From positions 1 to 11,127 of the forward strand of contig CAMLDM010000028.1 in the NCBI GenBank assembly GCA_946479025.1: 11,127 nucleotides of DNA, in the 5' to 3' direction. Of the stretch, positions 6,601 through 11,127 are shown piece after piece (the first letter of the stretch is position 1; each line of letters opens with the position of its first letter). The notes under the pieces are model-generated. The model ran no database searches. It saw only the letters and a program-made list of their open reading frames with translations, and was not told the origin of the DNA. Both the position numbers and the translations under genes were made by a program. Source of the DNA: an uncultured Candidatus Saccharibacteria bacterium (GTDB lineage Bacteria; Patescibacteria; Saccharimonadia; Saccharimonadales; CAMLKC01).

Positions 6601-6832
6601 GAACTTTTGTCACCGTCTCGACGTTCAGCGGCTGAAAATACACGCGGTCGGCCATATCGTCGTCGGTCTGCACCGTCGCGATATTCGGATTGACCAAAAC
6701 CGTGAAAATCCCTTCTTCCCGAAACGCCTTTATCGCCTGCGATCCGGAGTAGTCAAACTCGCCCGCCTGCCCGATCCTGAGGCCTCCCGAACCTAAAATT
6801 ACTACCTTTTTGACTTTAGTTTTCATACTCAT
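3656..6832 (-). CDS. carB: Carbamoyl-phosphate synthetase large subunit, eukaryote-like type
   Basis: This makes carbamoyl phosphate from bicarbonate, ammonia (delivered by CarA) and two ATP, for pyrimidine and arginine synthesis in the cytoplasm. At 1058 residues it is complete. Half A (about 1-400) and half B (about 547-925) are duplicated ATP-grasp units, with an oligomerisation region (about 405-540) between them. An allosteric MGS-like domain (about 928-1058) ends the protein. The ATP-grasp features include [12 protein letters not shown] (169-180), [20 protein letters not shown] (296-315), [13 protein letters not shown] (703-715) and [15 protein letters not shown] (829-843). Signature wording ([28 protein letters not shown]) follows the animal CAD/CPS1 style more closely than E. 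coli CarB. The MGS domain carries ATPGTHDF (958-965), in the region that binds effectors in the family. The start overlaps the carA stop as ATGA, so translation is coupled. Confidence 0.97.
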   Translation of the reverse strand: [1058 protein letters not shown]

Positions 6833-7860
6833 AGCGACTTATAAAACCTTTCAAATAACCATGCCGTGTCCGTGGGGCCTGCGCTCGCTTCCGGATGAAA
6901 CTGCACTGAGAAAAACGGCTTCGTTTTGTGTGCGATACCTTCGACAGAGCCATCATTCAAATTCGTATAAGACACCTTCCAACCTTGTGGCAGCGTTTTC
7001 GCGTCGATGGCGTAGCCATGATTTTGGCTAGTAATATACCCTTGATCCGATCCGATCTTAAGACATGGTTGATTGTGACCGCGATGACCGTACTTCAATT
7101 TGTACGTTTTCGCACCTGCCGCCAGCGCCATGATCTGCGTCCCCAGACAGATGCCAAAAACCGGCCTACCAAGAGTCAGCGCCTTACGAGCGACAGCAAT
7201 CGCCTCCTCATAATCGGTCGGGTCGCCCGGCCCGTTGGAAAGTAACACGCCATCGTACGCTTCGTCCGTGTAGTCATAGTTATGCGGCACGCGTTTCACC
7301 AGCACCGGAAATTCGCACAGTTTACGAACAATGTTTTCCTTGGCGCCGCAGTCTACCAAAATTACTTTCTTTTCATGCGCGTTATTGTATATGACCGGCT
7401 TTTTTATTGAGACAATTCTTTTCTCTATGTTCATATCTTTCGGTACTGTCTTGCGCATCGCGATCGCACCGCGCATCGTCCCGGCGCTCCGCAGATGTTT
7501 CGTCAGTGCCCGCGTGTCCACGTCCATAAGTATCGGGACGTTCTGCGAGTGCAACCACTCTAAAAGCGACCGGTCGGCACCGGAATGACTCCAGTTCATA
7601 GCCGCTTCGCTGACGATCACGCCGCTCACCTGAATTTTTTCGGACTCTGCCGCACGTAGATCTACGCCGTAATTTCCGATGAGCGGAAACGTGAACGCAA
7701 GTATCTGCCCGGCGTACGACGGGTCTGTCAGCGATTCGACATATCCCGTCATGCCCGTATTAAAAACGACTTCGCCGACACAGGTTGCAGTTTGGCCAGC
7801 CGGGATCTTCCCGCGGAACAGGGTACCATCGGCGAGGTCGAGCCGGCCGGGTGTCGGCAT
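6829..7860 (-). CDS. carA: Carbamoyl-phosphate synthetase small (glutaminase) subunit
   Basis: CarA hydrolyses glutamine and channels ammonia to CarB. The N-terminal CarA-specific domain (LADGTLFRGK ... GEVVFNTGMTGYVES) is followed by a class I glutamine amidotransferase domain with the nucleophile elbow FGICLGTQ and the QFHPEA His/Glu pair; all three catalytic residues are present, along with the typical KYGHRGHNQP loop. From the ATG at 7860 it has 343 residues. The same frame continues upstream to an ATG at 7938, adding 26 residues that do not resemble the family N-terminus. The short start fits family alignments and has GAGGGG about 10 bases upstream. The long start would be nearly leaderless behind the predicted promoter, so the true start is unresolved. 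The region between the two ATGs contains a terminator-like hairpin. The stop overlaps the carB start (ATGA). Confidence 0.95.
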   Translation of the reverse strand: MPTPGRLDLADGTLFRGKIPAGQTATCVGEVVFNTGMTGYVESLTDPSYAGQILAFTFPLIGNYGVDLRAAESEKIQVSGVIVSEAAMNWSHSGADRSLLEWLHSQNVPILMDVDTRALTKHLRSAGTMRGAIAMRKTVPKDMNIEKRIVSIKKPVIYNNAHEKKVILVDCGAKENIVRKLCEFPVLVKRVPHNYDYTDEAYDGVLLSNGPGDPTDYEEAIAVARKALTLGRPVFGICLGTQIMALAAGAKTYKLKYGHRGHNQPCLKIGSDQGYITSQNHGYAIDAKTLPQGWKVSYTNLNDGSVEGIAHKTKPFFSVQFHPEASAGPTDTAWLFERFYKSL

Positions 7861-7885
7861 AAAAAAATCGCCCCTCACGGAGCGA
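7861..7885 (-). terminator. Terminator-like hairpin in the carA leader (putative attenuator)
   Basis: On the minus strand TCGCTCC (7885-7879), loop GTGA (7878-7875) and GGGGCGA (7874-7868) form a 7-bp stem with one U-G pair and a GNRA-class tetraloop. Seven T follow (7867-7861), and the ATG at 7860 comes next. This is the layout of a Rho-independent terminator placed before a gene. The 3' arm also contains GAGGGG, the Shine-Dalgarno for that ATG, so folding would block initiation even if transcription reads through. The seven-T run is on one strand only, so it would act only toward carA. If the long CarA start is used, the hairpin lies inside coding sequence and would be melted by a leading ribosome. 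Confidence 0.55.
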
Positions 7886-7947
7886 CGAAATAACTGAGAT
7901 GAAGTTTTGCGTGGCGTAATTGGAAGTTTTTTCGTCATACTTTGAAC

Positions 7948-7976
7948 AGCTTATCAGACGTTCACATAAAGCACAA
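7948..7976 (-). promoter_or_regulatory. Promoter of carAB (TTGTGC-N17-TAAGCT)
   Basis: TTGTGC (7976-7971) and TAAGCT (7953-7948) are 17 bases apart on the minus strand. The -10 is identical to those predicted for purF and the marR-like gene. Predicted +1 is near 7941, three bases before the ATG at 7938 and about 80 bases before the ATG at 7860, so the mRNA would carry the hairpin leader. Confidence 0.5.
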
Positions 7977-7989
7977 GCGATTTCATACT

Positions 7990-8003
7990 CGCAACTGGTT
8001 GCG
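7990..8003. promoter_or_regulatory. Palindrome CGCAAC-TG-GTTGCG between carA and purF
   Basis: A perfect 6-bp inverted repeat with a 2-bp centre lies between the divergent carA and purF promoters and overlaps the predicted purF -35 (7999-8004). Position and symmetry suit a dimeric repressor or activator. No regulator can be named from the sequence. Confidence 0.35.
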
Positions 8004-8041
8004 TATTCGACGTGCGCAGTATAAGCTAAAATAAACGGGGG
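7999..8041 (+). promoter_or_regulatory. purF promoter (TTGCGT-N17-TAAGCT) and ribosome-binding site
   Basis: TTGCGT (7999-8004) and TAAGCT (8022-8027) are 17 bases apart; predicted +1 is near 8034. GGGGG at 8037-8041 is a short Shine-Dalgarno four bases before the ATG at 8046. The -35 overlaps the CGCAAC/GTTGCG palindrome. Confidence 0.5.
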
Positions 8042-8045
8042 AAAT

Positions 8046-9464
8046 ATGGGTGAGTTGAATGAGAAGTGCGCGGTTTTTGGCGCGTACGGAAGCGGCCTTG
8101 AGGCGGCAAGATTGACGTTTTATGGGCTGTGGGCGCTGCAGCACCGCGGCCAAGAAAGCTCAGGAATTGTCAGCACCGACGGCGAGCTGCTTCGTCAGTG
8201 CGTCGGGCCGGGACTCGTCGCCAACGTCTACCGCGAAGAGGATCTGGAGCAGCTCCCCGGACATATCGCGATCGGCCACAACCGCTATTCCACCTCGGGA
8301 GAGGCAAATAACGCGCACGCCCAGCCTATTTTGCGCCGCGACCGCCAGATTGCCGTGGCTCATAATGGAAACCTGCCTCTCACTTCTGCGTTAAAACGCT
8401 TCCTACACGAACGTGGCATCATTACCAAACGACTCAACGATTCTGAAATGATGACAACAGCCATCGATTGTTATATGGGCGAAGGCGACTCTCTCGAACA
8501 GGCTATCACGCACACTTATCCTCTGCTGCGGGGCGCCTTTTCGGTCGTGGCCATGGATACGCATAAACTCGTCGCCTTCCGTGACCATTGCGGTATCCGG
8601 CCGCTCTCTATCGGAACTCTCGGAGATGGTTATGTCGTAGCATCGGAAACCTGCGCTTTTGATACGGTAGGAGCAACCTATCTACGCGACGTTCAGCCGG
8701 GCGAAATGGTAATCATCGATGAGCACGGCATTACATCCACGCAGTTAGCACCCGGCACACAAAAGCTGGATATTTTTGAACTCATTTACTTTGCACGGCC
8801 GGACAGTATCCTACTCGGTAAGCGGGTCAACGAAGTCCGTAAAAATCTCGGTCACGAGCTGGCCAAGGAATTTAAAATAGACGCTGACATCGTCGTACCG
8901 ATTCCCGATTCTGCCGTCCCGGCAGCGCTTGGCTATTCAGGAGAAAGCGGCATTCCATTTGAGATGGCCATCATGAAAAACCGTTACATTCACCGCACGT
9001 TTATCCGGCCGACCCAAGAACTGCGCGAACGTGACATAAAAATGAAACTCATCCCGATCATGGAAAGCTTGAAAGGAAAGCGAGTCATTATCATCGACGA
9101 TTCTATCGTCCGCGGCACGACGCTGCGAAAAATCGGCGAGATGATCTATGGCGTCGGCGCAAAAGAGGTTCACATCCTTATCAGCTCGCCGCCCGTCAAA
9201 TACCCCGACTTCTACGGCATCAACACGCCAAAACGTTCGAGTCTCATCGCCGCAAGCAAAACGGTCGAGGAGGTAAAAGACTACCTACAAGTTGACTCGC
9301 TCGGCTATCTTTCGTACGAAGGAATGATCCGCGCTACAGAGCTTCCGGCCGAAATATTTTCCACGTCGCTCTTCAATGGCGTCTATCCCATTCCGATAAG
9401 CGACGATGAAACGGCCCGTTCTACCGAAACCGATCTTTCAAGTACCGTCGCCCTTGCTTCCTAA
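8046..9464 (+). CDS. purF: Amidophosphoribosyltransferase (first step of purine synthesis)
   Basis: PurF converts PRPP and glutamine to 5-phosphoribosylamine, the committed step of purine synthesis, in the cytoplasm. The Ntn glutaminase half begins MGELNEKCAVFG: Cys8 becomes the N-terminal nucleophile after removal of a 7-residue propeptide, as in Bacillus-type enzymes. QHRGQESSG (32-40), IGHNRYSTSGE (76-86) and AHNGNL (105-110) line the glutamine site. The phosphoribosyltransferase half has the PRPP loop VIIIDDSIVRGTT (347-359) and RPDS (251-254). The four cysteines that hold the 4Fe-4S cluster in Bacillus PurF are replaced here (by D242, D388 and the FSTSL stretch at about 438-442), so no cluster is expected. 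Length (472) is normal. It is divergent from carA and converges on the next gene with a 4-base overlap; no other purine gene is in the window. Confidence 0.96.
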   Translation: MGELNEKCAVFGAYGSGLEAARLTFYGLWALQHRGQESSGIVSTDGELLRQCVGPGLVANVYREEDLEQLPGHIAIGHNRYSTSGEANNAHAQPILRRDRQIAVAHNGNLPLTSALKRFLHERGIITKRLNDSEMMTTAIDCYMGEGDSLEQAITHTYPLLRGAFSVVAMDTHKLVAFRDHCGIRPLSIGTLGDGYVVASETCAFDTVGATYLRDVQPGEMVIIDEHGITSTQLAPGTQKLDIFELIYFARPDSILLGKRVNEVRKNLGHELAKEFKIDADIVVPIPDSAVPAALGYSGESGIPFEMAIMKNRYIHRTFIRPTQELRERDIKMKLIPIMESLKGKRVIIIDDSIVRGTTLRKIGEMIYGVGAKEVHILISSPPVKYPDFYGINTPKRSSLIAASKTVEEVKDYLQVDSLGYLSYEGMIRATELPAEIFSTSLFNGVYPIPISDDETARSTETDLSSTVALAS

Positions 9465-9913
9465 CCTTCGGCGCTCGGAATTTCGTAAAAATCGCCGTGA
9501 GCAACCCTACTCATGTAGCCGAGCCCGGCAAGTTCGACAACTTGAGGTAAGTGTGTCACGACGATAAACCTGTCCGCTGAAGCTGCCCTCGCGCCTATGC
9601 TGCGAACTATACGCTCCACCATTTCTTCTTTGCTTAAGGCTTCCGGGCTGTCATCGCTAAGAAAAATCTCGGTGATAACGTCGTTTTTATCTAAATCCAC
9701 CCCCAACCTCGCCGCAATCAGATTTGCTGATTCTACAGCGCGCTTTGCAGGTGATGATACAAGCACAGCTTCCGGCGCACCTTCACCAAGCGTAAATGCA
9801 AGATCCCACGCGCTGGCATCTACTTCTGCCGCCCCTTGCTCGGTAAGGCTTCCACTTCTGGCATCGTACCTTCCGTGGCGGACAACCAGTCGGTAATTAT
9901 CCGGGCCTGTCAT
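9461..9913 (-). CDS. SixA-like histidine phosphatase (phosphoglycerate mutase superfamily)
   Basis: A 150-residue, single-domain member of the histidine phosphatase superfamily, close in size and layout to SixA-type phosphohistidine phosphatases. It has VRHGRYD (11-17) with catalytic H13, SSPAKRAVESA (53-63) with the phosphate-binding R58, E82 in the position of the general acid, and VVTHLPQV (118-125) with the second histidine H121. The lack of any long insertion argues against a glycolytic mutase. It starts inside the stop of the ornithine cyclodeaminase gene (ATGA), so it is translationally coupled to it. Its stop overlaps the purF stop tail-to-tail. The target could be a phosphohistidine protein or a small phosphoester; sequence does not tell. 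The pairing with ornithine cyclodeaminase has no obvious biochemical reason. Confidence 0.85.
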   Translation of the reverse strand: MTGPDNYRLVVRHGRYDARSGSLTEQGAAEVDASAWDLAFTLGEGAPEAVLVSSPAKRAVESANLIAARLGVDLDKNDVITEIFLSDDSPEALSKEEMVERIVRSIGARAASADRFIVVTHLPQVVELAGLGYMSRVAHGDFYEIPSAEG

Positions 9914-10941
9914 GCCGCATCCTCATTTAGCATGGCTATCAGATCTTTCGGATCGGAAATATCCGGCACAAAATTACGGTCTTCGCCGTATCCGTGCTTT
10001 TCAGCAAGTTCATATGTAAGCCGCAAAGCCGAGTAATCCTCCAGGCCAATGCCAACCGAATCGTACAAGGTAATTTCATCGTCCCTCTCGCGCCCTTGTT
10101 TTTCACCTTTTACCAGCTCGTGCATCTCGGCAAACACAAGACGTCGCGCCTCCTCCTCAGAGTAATGCTGGATCTCCCCTTCAATGAACGATTGGTCAAA
10201 ATATTCCACGACCAAGCGGCAACGCGGCAGTACCGCCAGTTCCAATTCTGTCTTACCCGGGCAATCACCCCCAAGAGCATTTATGTGCACGCCCGGTTTC
10301 ACCCAGTCGTTTTTGATAACCTCAACGTGTGCCTTCGAGGCGGTACACACCGTAATAATGTCCGCGCCGCGAATCGCCTCTTCGGCGCTCTGGCAGCGGG
10401 TCAACGTAAGTGAGGTTTCGCGCAAATTCCGCTCGAATTTGTCCATTGCCTTAGGGTCCGTATCAAAATAGCGAACTTCTGCGATATCACGGACGAGCTG
10501 CAATGCCCGCACCTGAAATTCGCTCTGCGCGCCGGTACCGATAATTGCTACCACTTTGGCGTTTTTACGGGCCATAAGATCGCTCGCAAGCGCGGACGCC
10601 GCAGCCGTGCGCAGTGCAGTAAGCAGTGTCATCTCGCTGAACATCAGCGGGTAGCCAGTATCTATCCGTGCCAATTGCCCGGTAGCAACCACCGTCTGCA
10701 AGCCGCTGTCAGGATTTTTAGGATGGCAGTTCACATACTTAAACGTGTAGTACGTATCATCACAGACCGGCATAAGTTCGAGTACGCCGCCTGGCACGTG
10801 CATAGCAGGCCGCGGCATCTTCGTAAACTCTTCCCATCGGGCAAAATCGCGCTTCATCGCCTTAATAAGATCACGCATGTACGCCTCAAACCCGTGTTGC
10901 TTCACCAGCTCCACAACCGCTTCAACAGATAAAATTTTCAT
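9910..10941 (-). CDS. Ornithine cyclodeaminase (L-ornithine to L-proline)
   Basis: An NAD-dependent cytoplasmic enzyme that converts L-ornithine to L-proline and ammonia. The whole 343-residue chain follows the Pseudomonas putida enzyme as I remember it. The substrate-site motifs are GVLELMPV (52-59), FKYVN with K68, and LRTAAAS with R111. GTGAQSE (135-141) is the NAD-binding Gly motif. The catalytic aspartate is D226 in GGDCPGKTEL. The motifs DSVGIGLEDYSALR and DPKDL lie near the C-terminus. GGDCPGKTEL and the EGEIQ segment favour true ornithine cyclodeaminase over the mu-crystallin/alanine dehydrogenase or SbnB-like relatives. AAGG six bases before the ATG at 10941 serves as Shine-Dalgarno. 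It forms a two-gene operon with the histidine phosphatase and removes the same ornithine that carbamoyl phosphate would meet in arginine synthesis. Confidence 0.92.
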   Translation of the reverse strand: MKILSVEAVVELVKQHGFEAYMRDLIKAMKRDFARWEEFTKMPRPAMHVPGGVLELMPVCDDTYYTFKYVNCHPKNPDSGLQTVVATGQLARIDTGYPLMFSEMTLLTALRTAAASALASDLMARKNAKVVAIIGTGAQSEFQVRALQLVRDIAEVRYFDTDPKAMDKFERNLRETSLTLTRCQSAEEAIRGADIITVCTASKAHVEVIKNDWVKPGVHINALGGDCPGKTELELAVLPRCRLVVEYFDQSFIEGEIQHYSEEEARRLVFAEMHELVKGEKQGRERDDEITLYDSVGIGLEDYSALRLTYELAEKHGYGEDRNFVPDISDPKDLIAMLNEDAA

Positions 10942-10970
10942 ACTCAGCCTTTCTTGTGCTAGATTCGTGC

Positions 10971-10989
10971 CGACCAGCTTAAGTGGTCG
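10971..10989 (-). promoter_or_regulatory. Hairpin in the 5' leader of ornithine cyclodeaminase
   Basis: CGACCA and TGGTCG are perfect 6-base complements with a 7-base loop that contains CTTAAG. The hairpin begins only a few bases after the predicted transcription start, about 30 bases before the gene. An AAGGAGG-like run at 10997-10991 falls at the predicted +1 and has no start codon after it, so it is probably not a ribosome-binding site. Confidence 0.35.
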
Positions 10990-10998
10990 CCCTCCTTG

Positions 10999-11027
10999 AG
11001 TATATTGCTATTATATAAAGCTTGCAA
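10999..11027 (-). promoter_or_regulatory. Promoter of ornithine cyclodeaminase operon (TTGCAA-N17-TATACT)
   Basis: TTGCAA (11027-11022) and TATACT (11004-10999) are 17 bases apart. Predicted +1 is near 10992, giving a leader of about 50 bases with a hairpin. This is one of the better promoter matches in the window. Confidence 0.6.
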
Positions 11028-11046
11028 TGCGCCGAATATTATCCTA

Positions 11047-11075
11047 TTGCATCTTGTAACGACTAGGACTATGCT
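11047..11075 (+). promoter_or_regulatory. Divergent promoter toward the right edge (TTGCAT-N17-TATGCT)
   Basis: TTGCAT (11047-11052) and TATGCT (11070-11075) are 17 bases apart, pointing out of the window. Predicted +1 is near 11082, followed by a small hairpin (ATGCG-ATA-CGCAT, 11086-11098). What it transcribes lies beyond the window; a frame from ATG 11076 stays open to the edge but begins upstream of the predicted +1. Confidence 0.35.
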
Positions 11076-11127
11076 ATGTGGAGCAATGCGATACGCATAA
11101 AGAGCGCAACGAACAGCGGTCTTTTTT

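Noticed and set aside
9455..9480. Possible terminator between purF and the histidine phosphatase
   Set aside because: The genes overlap tail-to-tail; there is no hairpin with a T-run.
9910..10941. Alternative reading as alanine dehydrogenase, mu-crystallin or SbnB-like protein
   Set aside because: The chain matches true ornithine cyclodeaminase at GGDCPGKTEL, EGEIQ and DSVG..LEDY, with the catalytic Asp present.
11076..11127. Frame from ATG 11076 (MWSNAIRIKS...) open to the right edge
   Set aside because: Only 17 codons are visible, and the ATG lies upstream of the predicted transcription start with no ribosome-binding site, so it cannot be supported as a gene.
1..11127. CRISPR array, tRNA/rRNA gene, insertion sequence, or prophage/defence genes
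   Set aside because: No regularly spaced repeats, no cloverleaf or rRNA core sequence, and no transposase, integrase or defence motifs were seen in any frame.

Overview
The window is ordinary-code bacterial DNA: TGA is used as a stop in at least two genes, and good Shine-Dalgarno sites such as AAGGAGG are present. GC content is intermediate. Genes are packed tightly, with ATGA stop/start overlaps, tail-to-tail overlaps and very short intergenic regions. The mix of small membrane proteins, a eukaryote-type carbamoyl-phosphate synthetase and isolated nucleotide and amino-acid genes is compatible with a Patescibacteria/CPR (Saccharibacteria-like) or actinobacterium-like genome. That placement is inference and no marker gene settles it.

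Layout, left to right. (1) 1-1147, minus strand: a small secreted helical protein, a PAP2 phosphatase of the PSDH (BcrC) type, and the N-terminal part of an unknown membrane protein running off the left edge. The first gene has an unusual leader: phased direct repeats in place of a -35 box, and a hairpin butted against the Shine-Dalgarno. (2) 1245-2655, minus: a channel-like membrane protein without a canonical K+ filter, and a VIT1/CCC1-family metal transporter. Both appear to be transcribed from extended -10 promoters that leave almost no 5' UTR. (3) 2771-3659, plus: a MarR-family regulator and a four-helix membrane protein that overlaps it. Two near-identical palindromes sit on the marR promoter. 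(4) 3656-7860/7938, minus: carA-carB, the two subunits of carbamoyl-phosphate synthetase, translationally coupled through ATGA. (5) 8046-9464, plus: purF, divergent from carA. (6) 9461-10941, minus: ornithine cyclodeaminase and a SixA-like histidine phosphatase, again coupled through ATGA. (7) 10942-11127: a divergent intergenic region with a promoter for each side.

The metabolic core is coherent. CarAB makes carbamoyl phosphate from glutamine for pyrimidines and/or arginine, PurF spends glutamine and PRPP on the first step of purine synthesis, and ornithine cyclodeaminase drains ornithine (the other partner of carbamoyl phosphate in arginine synthesis) to proline. carA and purF fire away from each other out of a roughly 110-bp region with matching promoters of the form TTGnnn-N17-TAAGCT.

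The most interesting signal is in the carA leader. An intrinsic-terminator-like hairpin (7-bp stem, GUGA tetraloop, seven U) ends exactly at an in-frame ATG, contains that ATG's Shine-Dalgarno, competes with an alternative upstream pairing, and is one nucleotide short of the PyrR-binding-loop consensus. It looks like a pyrimidine-type attenuator or RBS switch.
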